Positions 24,572-36,800 are shown, counted from the first letter of the stretch. The stretch: DNA of 64,000 nucleotides from Mangifera indica (GCF_011075055.1 NC_058141.1:14765639-14829638), one strand, 5' to 3'. Translations and numbers: made by a program. The notes: generated by a model not told the origin, from the sequence alone.

Positions 24572-27284
24572 ATGTACGCTGATCGAGTGGAGGCTACCTC
24601 CAAGAGGTCAGTTAAGGACCGTTTAAATGGCAATTTAACCCTTGACGACTCTACTCGCAGGCCATCAATCACTGGCAAAAGGTTCGCTTTCCCTCTATAT
24701 GAGAGCCATTATATGTCGAGTCATTTAACTTCACCTGTATTTAAGTAAACTCGCCCTTTTTATAATAAGGACCTGATTATGGTCATATTTGGTTGCGAGT
24801 TTCTTTTTTTCATTTTGCAATTGCTTTAGAAGTATCCATTTCACCGGATTTTACTGGTTTTCAGGTGATAATGTTGTCTAATCTGGTCCATGAACTTAGT
24901 AATGATCGGTCGTATGATGGAAGGGCTTGTAGTTCCCTGAGTTTGTTTATGCTATTGTAGTTTGTACAATTTAGGACCAGATGTGGATCAGACTGGAATT
25001 AAGAAAGATGTTACACGCTTGTTTGTTTCTCTAATTCTGATTATTTATTTATTTAAGGAAATAAAAATTCTTGTGAATTGCTCTGTTCCTTTTCTTCATG
25101 AAATTTATTATTAATCCCACTGAAGTAACATTCCTAGATGTCAAGTAAGTTGAAATTTCATATCTTTTGCTGTATGATGATTTTAAAATTTGTTGTTGTT
25201 TCATCTTATTAGCTGAATTAGTACCTCACTATCTTGAGGTCAAACTGAACTAATAGTATTTTGCAGGCAGAGGCAAGACGACAAGTGGGAACATGATCTT
25301 TATGACAATGATGAACGTCAAGCTTCAAGTATGGATTGACTGTGAAACAGTAACTTGAAACTAAATATTGTTACTAGTCTTGGATGTGACTATATGATCT
25401 TTGATTGATTTTGACTGTGTGTTAATGGTTTGTGAAGATCGCATAGTTGGTGTACGAGATCTTCGTTTAAAGCTGCAAAAGAAAAGCGTACAACAGGTAT
25501 CTCAAAGTGGAAAGAGTACTCTTTCAGGTGTGCGAGATCTTCGTGAAAAGTTATCTGGGACAATGAATTCGCAACCACTGAACTCTGATCCGCCAAAACC
25601 AAAATTGTTGGCTGCTAAGCCGGCCCGAAAGAGTGTTGCTGCTGAAGCTCCGGGTGCAGAGACCATAAGAGTTGCTGATCCAACACTGAGAAAGAAAGTT
25701 CAGCAGAAGGCATAAATTCTGTTTCCTTTTAATATTAATTTTCAGCATTCACTGGCACCTAAATTTCATTAATGGAAAAGAATATCTCTTTTTCTGTTTT
25801 CATGATTTAAATATATACAATGATCCCTGCAGTACATTACCTGCATCTAAACAGTTGAAATAATTGGTATTGCTGCTTTTTGATTTCTAAGCCCAGCTTC
25901 TTGTCATGCAGGCTGATACATCAGTTGATGGGTTTTTGCGGTCATTGGGTCTTGAGAAATATTCCATTACTTTTCAAGCCGAGGAGGTATGCAAATCTAA
26001 GGCATTCTTCTATATTGCGCAAAATTGTTGATATTATTTGTTATTTCCTTTCATTACCCTATGGAATCTTGTCTTATACTTTGAGACATGCTCCTGTTTC
26101 TGTAGGTTGATATGGCAGCCCTTGTACACATGACTGATGAGGACCTCAAGGCTATGGGAATACCAATGGTAAATTTAAATTGGACTCTCAGTTGCAGTGT
26201 GTTTTGTTTTGTAATTTCAGTGCAGCAATTATATGATATGAACAAATTTGATTCTAAATATATAATAGTTGAAAGTGAGAGAAGAATTTGAGTTACCTGG
26301 TCTTTTGGTCCTTCCTGGCCAGTTGCTTAACATCCAGTCACAGCCAATCTCCCATTCTCAACCATCATCTACCCAGTAATGCTTTCATTGCCCCTTACGC
26401 CCAAAACTATCCTCTTCAGTGGTCAGGCCCTGAAGACTCATTAAAGTAATTTATGCAAATTCATGTCTCTTAGGATTCAGAAGTCTGTTTTCTGAAAAAG
26501 TCCTGCCTTCTTATAGTTCCTGTTATTTTATGCGATGCATCACCAATTTTTGGGTGGTGGACCTGGCCATTTTGAAAAGGTCTAATTCTTTTCTTAAAAT
26601 CATTTAATTGCAGTTTTGAAATAATGCCACTATGAACATCTGTTCTATATCTTCCAGGTTATATATGCTGTTTATCTGGATTCAAAATTTTGGTCATGCT
26701 TACTTGTACAACCTGAAAATTGTCATGGTAATACAAGGAAATTACATCCGTATTACTGGAATTCTAGTGAATTGAAAATCTTCTTGGATAGCATCATAGT
26801 TGGAATTCTGGTTTATAGATGCAAGGATTTTCTTAGTATTGAAAAACAGGACCATCTGTTTTTTTTCTCTGAAACGTACTGATAGTTTCAACTTCTGCTG
26901 ACATTTAATTTGGTTTTAAGGATTTTTATGTTTTGTTAAATAAGCTGTGGAGTTGCTTGCTATACTTTCATGGAGGGCAATTGGGAAGCTTGATGTGGCA
27001 CAGACTCTCAATGTTTTTTTCTTTTGGGGGTTATTTCTCTTTATTAGTGCATTCCATGGTCTTCATTCCAATTTCTTCATCTGTACCGGAGTCTGTGTCA
27101 CATCTATTTTTATTTGTGCTTGTCTGCCAATGAAAGATAAGTCCTAGTTGACATTCATGGTTGCTGTGTCTTTATTTATGTCTCTCCTTTATTTCCTGAT
27201 AATTAATTGAAGCTCTTTAATCCATTCTGGTGGTTTCAGGGCCCAAGAAAGAAGATACTGCTGGCATTGGAATCTAAAGGCTGA
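24572..27284 (+). CDS. SAM (sterile alpha motif) domain protein
   Basis: Small protein with a C-terminal SAM domain, a fold used for protein-protein (sometimes RNA) binding; function unknown. Exons: 24572-24681, 25267-25328, 25438-25709, 25912-25986, 26106-26168, 27240-27284, giving 208 residues. The N-terminal half is basic and disordered: it starts MYADRVEATSKRSVKDRLNG, and the block VGVRDLRLKL has a second, shorter version, SGVRDLREKLSG. The SAM domain covers about residues 148-207: FLRSLGLEKYSITF, LVHMTDEDLKAMGIPMG, PRKKILLAL. Intron 3 starts with GC (aag|gcataa) and the codons right after the donor are GCA TAA. Unspliced RNA would therefore lose the whole SAM domain. Position next to PIG-T and PIG-S matches Arabidopsis At3g07170 as remembered. 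Confidence 0.9.
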
Positions 27285-28073
27285 CATTTTGGGGTGCAGC
27301 TGCATTTTGATGTTGGCATTGATCCCCAAGTCTGAAACATGTTTTGTTGTCCTTCATAATTGTAGACTTGTGTTTTGGTTGATATGAGACTTGGCTTAAC
27401 ATTTCCCCCCTTTTTTAATAGTTATTATTTTCTCTTTACCATTTGTATGCTGAAATTAGCTTGAAACTAAACTGGATTTGGAATTGATAGTTGCGAATTT
27501 GTAGAAACTTTTTGATTGATGACTTTGCTCCCTTTGTTTTAATATTCCTGGTGTGGAGAGAGAGATTTTAGGTGCATCATATGTGACGTTATGATGAATC
27601 TTTTGTTGAGATGACTGAGATGTTAGCATGACTCTTATTGTCACGATGAATGTGATGTTATTATGTCTCTATTGCCATTAATCGAATGGAAGAAAATGTG
27701 TTAAATTTAGCAGCTGACTCGACACCAAGCTTTTGATTGGACTCGTTTCCTTACCAAATTCAAAATCAGAAATCAAAATGGGTATGTAAAACAAACAGCC
27801 GAAAGGGCCAAAATGTGGCATATCAATCATGCATAATGAAATTGGATAAATAACACATGCAATAACACTCCATAAAATAGTATAAAACTACCCAAGCGCC
27901 TTATTTCAAAATTTGTACACTCTTATGTCTACCAACTGTCTATCAGCATCATTGAAAAAATTTCTGAAGTATACATGGACTGTCTACCACCCACACAGAC
28001 GCTGGCTGCTGACTAGATTCAGTTTGTTTTGCAGTAAGTTATGTATTTCTCTAGTTATGGGCTCAAGGAATGA
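27285..28073. other. Convergent 3' ends of the SAM and PIG-S genes
   Basis: Untranslated and intergenic sequence between two convergent genes. No coding exon is recognised; the frame at 27913-28287 lies partly over the terminal PIG-S exon on the other strand and is a shadow. Confidence 0.55.
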
Positions 28074-31000
28074 TTACGACACTGCCTTTTCATTGGCTAT
28101 CCATGCCAAGTACTTGGCCTTTTCTTGCTTGTACCTTTTCCATTCTCTCAGGGCGGCTAGAAGGATATGCATCGAAACTGGCAAAAAGAATGGCTGTGCA
28201 AATACAAGTGACCACATTATAGGAGAAAAAGTCCACCAGAAACAGGCATGTTATAACAATAGACAAGTAGTAGAAAGAATTTCTTAGGTAACAGTTCTTA
28301 ATTGGGTATTTTGGAAATTCAATTAGTAGAAAGAATTGACAAGTATTTATATATACCTGAGTTGTTTATATATAAGTTCAGTAGAATCAAACAAAAAACA
28401 GTGCATAAGATGATTTTCCTGTGACTTGGTGGCAGGATAAGATGTTATTGAAAGACTAACTGAGTAGACTGCAAAACAGCGCTCAAATGAGTAGTAACTG
28501 ACAGACATAATCGATGGGTGAAAAAAGCATCTTCTGCCAGGGACCTTGCTTGCCTTGAAGAAACTGATAAAAGGGATGGTATAAAATATTTTAGGCTCAT
28601 TCCATGCTGGTAGGAAATGTGGAGGCAGCCTTCAAAACTGAGGCCCAAAACAAATGAGAACCTCCTAAAAGTAGAACAGAAACTTACCAGCCGAAGCTTC
28701 ATAAACCCCTACAGAGGCACTATTCTGAGCCAGTTTTGCTGCATTAAGAGAAAAACTTAACCTGCTCACAAGTTCACACAGATCAACATAGAATTAGCTA
28801 CTTAATGATGCAGGCCTGAGTTCGTCGGAGCTGTTATGCTGCTGCAGTGTTTCACCTGTGTCTCAGCCTAGTCAAGTGACCAAGCAGCAATCGACTGCCC
28901 AAGCCAAGTCTCCAGCCTCACTCTCACAAACAACACAATTTGTAAACAAGCAGAAGTGATTTGGAACAATTGTAATTTGTAGATTGTATTAAACCTTAAT
29001 GGATATAAATATTGAGTTTGGCTACATATTGTTCCTGCAAAAATAAACACTGAATAACTGTTACCCAATACTGTGGATAATCCACGAGAATCAAAATACA
29101 GATCAACAAAATGCAAAAATACAAAATAACTAGGCTCTCAGCCCCCACTAATCCAGCACTCAAGGGCTGGCCCTCCCTTCTTTTCCTGCTTGATTCTCCT
29201 TAGTCCAGGAACGTTTCCTCTCCAGGTTTATATCTCTCTCCCTCTCTCTCCTCTGCTTGGCTGTCGGCTACCTTTGCATTTGTCGCCTGACGCTTCTGTT
29301 CTTCTGCTACAGTCTCTCTGAACCTGCTAAGGTGGTCGGGAGATTTTCCTTTCTTGTGATAGTTGACATTTCCCCACTCCAGTTTGTCTTTTCCTTTTCC
29401 ATGCTGGTTGAAAACTCTGCTGCCAATTGTCTTCAATTGTTGGCTGACCTGTATCTTTCTTAATTCACTGCCATGTGTCCTTCTTTTATCCTTCCTTCTC
29501 ACAAATACTTTGGCTCTAACACTTAACCACATCAGAACAGAAACTTGAAACATCAAGCTCTCATAAATAAACAAAAATTGCAGGGATTCAAACAAATAAG
29601 AACAGTAGCTCAGATCAAAACTCGGAGTAGAATTGCACCTATAAAGTTTAGACTTGGACTACTACATCTTGAAAACTTAATCTAGGCAACAGTTTCAATT
29701 CACATACAACTAAAATACCAGGAAATGAAGAAAGGACAATGTGCAGTGACTTATTAATATAGATCACAAATTAACCTAAAGATCTGATTCAGAAAAGTAA
29801 AGGACAATAAAAATAATATTTTCTGCATCAATCATACAAATATAAATAGTTAAACATGTAACAAATTCCTAATTGCCTAAACTCGTGGTTCAGATTGAAA
29901 ATTCATATAGCCATTCAATCAACAAAACCATCTTGACAACTCACCTGTTTTCCTATTTCATCCATAATTATCATCCTTGGAAGTGATTGAACCTGGAAAA
30001 AACAAGTTTATCATACTTGCATCAGAAATGCCAGCTAAATGAGAGAGATTATCATTTTATTGATGCTGCACATACCAATCTAGAAAGGGACCATAGTGTT
30101 GTGGCACATGAATGAAGATTAAAGCATGAATGCTGCCGTGACAAGACATCTAATTCCCTACAGAAGAACAAAATAAAGAAAAAAAGAATGGTATATTGAC
30201 TGCACTCAACTGCCTTCAAAATTCCTTTTAACAATATTGTCCCAAAAAGCATCTGCATGAGATCAACTGCAATCAACATTACACTTGCCAAAAAATTTTA
30301 ATATGAAAACTTATATAAGAAGATATTAACCGAGATGTGATAAAATTAGTCAAACCACCAAGTTCTTTTGATTAATTCTAGAAGAAAGTTATCCTTACCA
30401 TTCTGTGAAGCCTCTTTCACTAGGTAAAAGGTGAAATTTGTCTAATGCACCTACATATAGGTTATCTGATTTAAGACCAAAAAGCTGCCTGAACTGCCCC
30501 ATGAAAACCTCAAAAACATCCTGAAGATTCTGTTTCACAATATGCATGTATCAATTTAGAGAAAATTAAATCAACAACTACTAAAAATGGGTTGCTAGTT
30601 ATTTTAAAATATAGTTATGAGAAAAATGATATAGTCTAATCTTTCAGGCATATATTAGACTATACTGTTCAGCAAGCTTCAAATATATTTTACACTTGTC
30701 TTTCCTTCTAAGCTTAGCATGAATCATAATTTAACAATAAATTATGAATAAGTCCAATGAAGCTAAGCTCTAGTCAGCTTCCATACAGAATTGAAAAGCT
30801 AAAGCTCATTTAAGAAATGTTATTTGAATGATATACTCAAGATAACTATGGACAAACATCTAACCTCAGGGGACATTGTATGCCTGGCAGTATGCTTACT
30901 TTCAGAATCTTTCAAACAGCTTTGAGGGTTCCAGACAATAACACCTCCCCACATCTATAAGTTCTCATCAGAAATGTCATAATTATATGAAATTGAAAAC

Positions 31001-33376
31001 AATGAATATGATATAATGAAAATATGATAACTTACTGGGGATATAAAGCCATTTGTCCTAGAAATTTCCCCATTTGGAGGCTGTAAGAGAAGAGGGCACT
31101 CCTTTGCAGATGGTATGTATCTGGAAGCACAAGGAAAGAAAGCTGATATGTGAACTCTGAAATGAGATAATATTCTTCTTATTAGTGATAACATACTTTC
31201 AACATCTCTCTCATCAACATAAACTAAACAAATTGTGAAAGCACTTGAGATGATGGAATTAGAAAAAGTACAAAAATGTCTAGAATATATAGCACACTTA
31301 TATAAACAAAATTAACATGATGCAAATTACTCTGTATAGGTCCAAGACCATCCACAGAAACTTAGTCATAAATCTGCACCCCATCCAATTAGAATTGGTC
31401 CCATGACTGTCTTTGTAAAGATCAATTGTAAAAAAAAAAAAAGAGAAGTTGAAAAATACCAAATGCTGTTGCCGGTAGCATATGTGTGTCTATAAAAGCA
31501 TAAGAGAGTGCAGAAATAAATTCTTAAAATTATATGAAGGTTTAGTCAGTAAGCATTATTTAGGCTAAGTAGACAGTACCATCCATTCATATCAATTCAA
31601 CAAAATCATGCTATAACAACTAGATTTATACATTAATATGAAGAAAGAAATATATGGAGAATGAGTTAAAGGATATACACCACAAATTGTAATATCTTTG
31701 ATCGCCCGCCTGCTGCAATTGAAGTATCTAAGTGCCACTCATTTCAATTCACCTATTGAATGTGGATAGCAACATTATTAGTAAAAAGAATAAAATCAGT
31801 ACATTTTGAAGCATGATAAATAACCATTCTTTTATGTTTGTGTGTCTGTGTGGGTGGATGGCATTTGTTTAATATTAACATTGTTCAAATATTTCCAGGT
31901 AAAGCTTTCAGACATAAAAAGTGAAGAAAAGAAACATACAAAGAAAGGAAGATCCTTAGTACTAAAGATGTAGCTCTTCCTCTTTTCATCCCAATACAAA
32001 AATGACGATTTTGGTGCATGGCATAAAACCTAAAAGTGAGCAGGAAGAACAAAACTGAAACCACAATCAGAAGCACATGAATGGTTATAATACCAAATAA
32101 TGAACGTTCTTTTTTTTTAAAAAAAAAAAAGGTGCACACAAAAGGAAGAAAGAAACATTACCTGACTTTCAGCACTTATGTTTGCAATAGGTCCCAAAAA
32201 TTCAATTATAGGGGTCAAAAATGTTTCATCTATTCTCTGGAAATCCCTACAGATACATGGGAATAGAAAATGAAAATCTGCTAGAAAACGATTTGAAATT
32301 AAGTTCAAACATGTTTGTGGGATCCCATCCAAACTTCTTGATATATCATAGAATGTTTTGAATTTTACTATTATACAAACAAACAAGGATTCTAATTTCA
32401 AACTGAATTATCCAACTGAAAAGTATATTTTAGGTCATTAGTGACAATCCTTTTCGGATATTTCTTATTCTTCTTGATTTAAGAATAATAAGCAGCACTC
32501 AAACTAGAACCATTAACCCAATCATTGGGTTCAGCATTAAGCAAATTAAATGAAAGCACAATCCTGCCATCAGCACCCACTGGCATAAACTCCTCATGAA
32601 TCAACCCTTTCTCTGTTCCTCCATCCACAAACACCTTCACAAATATCTCCGCAACTCTCAACACAACTTCTGCCTCATCGTCAACCCTCCCAACAATCCG
32701 CCCATGTCTATACTTCCCTACCACTGCCTTAACCCCCTCTCCAACCCCATCCCCATTTACCACCACCACACTATAAACATTCTTCCCTTTCATAACCGAC
32801 TCCAAAAACTCATCAACATCTTCATCATTCTGATGGAAATCAATGACAGTGATGGTGCCACATCGGTAGAGATTATCAGTAAAATTTGTTTGAACACAGT
32901 GAGAACTAGAGTCAACGGTGACAGAGAGGGCGGGGTTATTAGTACAGGAACCGCATTGCGAGTGACTGGAGGTTAGTTTAGTAATATGGTTAAGAATAGA
33001 AAGTTGGAGACGGTTAGGGTTGAAATTTGAATTAAAGTTCAAAAATATAGCTTGAAACCGGCACGAGAATGATAAAGATGGATTTGATTCCAATTCTGAA
33101 ATTTCGGTAAATGGAAGCGAGGAGCGATAGATTTCTACCGATTTCCATAAGAAAGGGAAACCTGAACGAAAAATAAAGCAACAAGTAAATGTACCAGAAG
33201 TGAATGTGACGAATATTACCTAGGAGGAAGGAGAATAAGACGGATAGTGCCAGGAATAGCCGCTTTGTCCCAGGTTTGGTGGTGCGCACGCTTCCAGGGT
33301 CCAGTTCCGATGATTTGCTAGTTTCTTTAGCTTTAGTATCGGAAGGTTCCGATATTTCGGTTGAGATTTCGGACAT
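28074..33376 (-). CDS. PIGS: GPI transamidase subunit PIG-S, with multiple reading-frame lesions
   Basis: PIG-S is a two-span ER subunit of the GPI transamidase. Exons (minus): 33376-33220, 33161-32511, 32246-32162, 32029-31940, 31752-31679, 31120-31036, 30954-30865, 30529-30399, 30157-30076, 29992-29945, 28761-28688, 28563-28461, 28193-28074, roughly 595 codons. The N-terminal membrane span is FLALSVLFSFLLG, the C-terminal one PFFLPVSMHILLAAL; IPSAKECPLLLQPPNGEIS and MWGGVIVWNPQSC are family blocks. Lesions: no GT donor in exon 2 matches the phase of exon 3; exon 5 reads VN-stop-NEWHLD (TGA); exon 11 has T5 where T4 keeps frame; exon 12 has T6 where T7 keeps frame. All other splice sites and the last exon are intact. 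It is either a young pseudogene or a locus with local sequence errors. Confidence 0.85.
28770..29640. mobile_element. Possible LTR-element remnant in PIG-S intron 10
   Basis: Intron 10 is about 1.18 kb while most others are 80-600 bp. Read on the minus strand it contains a 131-codon frame (29595-29200) rich in charged residues, with KLEWGNVNYHKKGKSPDHL near its middle. An LTR-like region rich in T with gtgagagtgaggctgg follows. I could not find clear inverted ends, a primer-binding site or a target duplication, so this is tentative. Confidence 0.25.
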
Positions 33377-33823
33377 TTTTCAAGCTTTGAAGCTCGTTTT
33401 CAGTTGAACTGCCTTTACTTACTCTCAGTAAAATTAGACACAAATTACATTATTGAAATGTATTACTTTTTCAGCTTAAGAAACCGAAGCCTCTTAGCTC
33501 AGTCATTTGATCTCTTGACTTTCAGCATGTGGTCATAAAGCTGAATTTAAACCGAACTGAGCTTGAGTCCATCGACGCATCATCCATAACAAACTGAAAA
33601 ATAATTGCTTTGCTTGGTCTTATCCTAACAACACAATACAAATGATCCTTTATTTTTTGAATAGTGTTAAGTATATAATTTTTTGTATACAATTTTATGT
33701 ATAAACAATAACGTATTATTATACGAATAAACAGTTCAAAATTAAATATAAAAAAAATTCAATCACATTATAACATATCATTGTTTGTATGCATAATTTT
33801 ATTAGTATTTTCCAACTACAAAA
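33377..33823. other. Short spacer between the PIG-S start and the MetRS stop
   Basis: Both flanking genes run on the minus strand, so this serves as the PIG-S promoter and the MetRS 3' region. It holds an AT-rich foldback (about 33665-33800) and a tRNA-like fragment (about 33488-33540). No sequence for a MetRS C-terminal domain is found here. Confidence 0.55.
33665..33800. repeat. AT-rich foldback MITE, copy 3
   Basis: Left arm attttatgtataaacaataa pairs with the reverse complement of ttgtttgtatgcataatttt on the right. It sits at the 3' end of the MetRS gene, so it may supply part of its 3' UTR. Confidence 0.5.
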
Positions 33824-36800
33824 TCAATCTGATGGTCCAGAGATTTTTGTTTCCTTCAATTGTTCAGCTATCTTTTTCGCTTCAGCTTCTGCCTTTACAG
33901 CTCTATCAGCTTGCGTTCCAGCAAACTTCTCCCTGAACAACTTGACATCCTCATCTTTCTGTATATTATAAACAGTAACAATTGCTTAGACTTAGCAATT
34001 CTTTGGCAGAAAAATATGCTGGAACAAGTAAACAAACAAGTTGAATTGAAGAAAATTTATACCATTTCCTTAAATAGTGGAGATGGTGTCCCAATTCTAT
34101 GACCAACAGGTATAAGCTCCCATGGCTTTCTTGCCCTCTCCAGACTCCCAGTCTCATCAGAAAGCGAAAATTGTTTATCAATGGGAAAATTAAGTTGTTT
34201 CAGTACCTTGAGAGTTCAAAAAAAAAAAACAAAGCATTAGAATCACCAAGTACATTTTAAGTATGTGATGAAGTGAAATTGCAGAGAATGGATACCTCCA
34301 GAGAAAATGAGGGCATGAAAGGTTCTAACAGACATGCTAGAAGGTAAACTAGCCCCACCGAAGTTTTTATAACGACAGAGCAGGAAGCTTTATCTTCATT
34401 GTAAAGCTTCCAGAACTTGCTCTCCTGAATTCCATATCAGAAGGTTCATGAAATGATCAGTATATAAAGATAGAAAGAACTATGATTAACATATTGATGA
34501 CTTCAAGATTAAGCAAGTTTTAATGGAGTCTTACTTGCAGATATGCATTCCCCTCACTTGAGATGCTCATTCCAATTCTGAGTCCTTGCTTAAGTTTAAC
34601 CTATGTCAAATCCAAAATGAATACATCCTTATTTGTAATACGTAAATTGATACAGAAAAAAAAAAAAAAAGATTTCACATGGCTCTTAGCAATATAATTG
34701 AATTACAACAGACAATATTTGTGATGTTTAATTCACCACCTTCTCCATGGCTTCTACATATTGGTCAATGTAGTTTCCGAGTTTTTCAGCTAACGCCTTT
34801 GTTAAGGGGTGTAAATCTGCCTCTGGAGCATCAGGAATGACAGATCCATATCCTCGTCCTGAAAAAAGAAATTATCACAGAAAACCAACTTATATGAAGG
34901 AGAGATTTATAAACCAAAAGATTATTTTAGGAAGGAATTGAAGGACCTAAATCTTTTGAGGCAGCTAACCTGGAGGTTTGATAATGAAGCTCAATACTCG
35001 GTTAACAAAATTTCCCAAATTATTCAGCAACTCAGTATTTAATTTTGCTTGGAAGTCCTCCCATGTAAACAGTGTATCTGAGACCTAACCAAACAAACCC
35101 ATCTGCATCAGCAAGCAGAAAATTATAGATGATAACTAGATGCTACCTCTATTGAACTCACCTCTGGCCTGTTAGTTAGCAAATAATATCTCCACACTTC
35201 AGCAGGAATATTTGTATCTTTGGCATCATTGCCAAAAACTCCTACTCCCTTGCTCTTGGAGAACTTTCCTGTAGTATCATGCAATTAATCATGAAAAAAC
35301 TATCTGCAAAAATTTTATCAAATTGCAGAAACTAAAACGTCAGCAACCAGCATAAGTAAATTGGATGTTCCAGGCGCCCAATGATTATGACTTTGAGGAA
35401 ATATTATTGGGCAATTTTATGTTAAGACAAGTGCTTATACCTGCTTCATAGTTTAAGTACTCTGTAACACTAATGCTCTTCATTAGTGTCCAGTTTTCTC
35501 CAGTCCCAAGAAGTGTGGATGGAAACATAACCTAGAATCAGAAAATTCAAGGAAAGAATCATCTCAAATATCAAACTCTACAGTTAGCATATAAATCCTG
35601 TAACATATACCAAACTACATGTATACAAGTCCCCCCGTTTATTTCTCAACTATACAGAACACCTAGTTTAATAAATACTGTGACTAATAATCAAGGTTGG
35701 ACTTGGAAGGTGTGGTTTGTGGGCATACATATGTCTGGTGTCAGTTGATTAGTTCCAAGAGCTGGATTCTCAATATTACCTTCTATTACTTGAACACTAT
35801 CATGGATTAATTACAAAAGGTAGAATTCTACCTATAGTCCTTCAGTGAAACTCAATAGCAGTACTAGTTAGAAGAAAACAATCACAGAAATTAAGAGAAA
35901 ACTCTTACGGTGTGGAATGGCACATTGTCCTTTCCCATAAATTGATATAGCTCCACATTTTCAGGGTTGTTCCACCACTTCTTCCAATCAGAAGTATAAC
36001 ATGAAGTAATAGAGATATAACCAATAGGTGCATCAAACCATACATAGAAGACCTAAACATCATGTGATTGGAAAAGTTTGATCAATCAACTTTAAATAAG
36101 ATTAGAATACTAAACTTCCGTGCTTGAAAGAGAAGGGTCAGTCTCAGGTATCTAAATTTTATGCCAACCTTATCCTTAAATTTTTCATGTGGAACAGGAA
36201 CACCCCACTTAAGATCCCTGGTAATGCAGCGAGGTTTCAGCCCTTCTTTGAGCCATGCATATGTGGCTTGCACAGCATTCTGGCTCCAAGATCCAGCAAC
36301 TGACATGTTACTGATATATTCTTCCAGTTTATCTTTAATCAGTGGGAGCTCCAAAAACAAGTGATTTGTATCACGAATTCTTGGAGTCATCTGACATACC
36401 TGTAGAGAATACAAGTTTAAACAAATTATATGTTTGGCACCTATGGTTCAAAATTATAAATAGCATAATCAACAATAGCATTTAATCAACGAAATTCTTC
36501 TGAAGTGTCATCATAGGAACAGGCTTGAATGGTATAGATGAAAAGGCTGTGTGTACCTTGCATCTAGGATCTATAAGTTCAGTTGGATTCAACAGTCTTC
36601 CACACTTTTCACATTGATCCCCCCGAGCAGAATCATAATTGCAGCCAAGAGTTGGGCAGGCGCCTTCCACAAGCCGGTCAGCTAAGAATCGCTCACATTT
36701 ATCACAGTAAAGCTGCAACATTTTTCAAATTCAAGTTCATGAAAGAGCAATTTAGCCCCAGGTTAGCACAAAAGCAGATTTCTTGCCAAGAAAAGATATC

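Noticed and set aside
28445..28702. 85-codon frame near the PIG-S 3' end as an independent gene
   Set aside because: It is PIG-S exon 12 plus intron; the change to TTHRLCL after AEDAFF is the frameshift, not a new protein.
29200..29595. 131-codon frame in PIG-S intron 10 as a separate gene
   Set aside because: No start context, no splice partners and a low-complexity charged composition; treated as possible retroelement residue.
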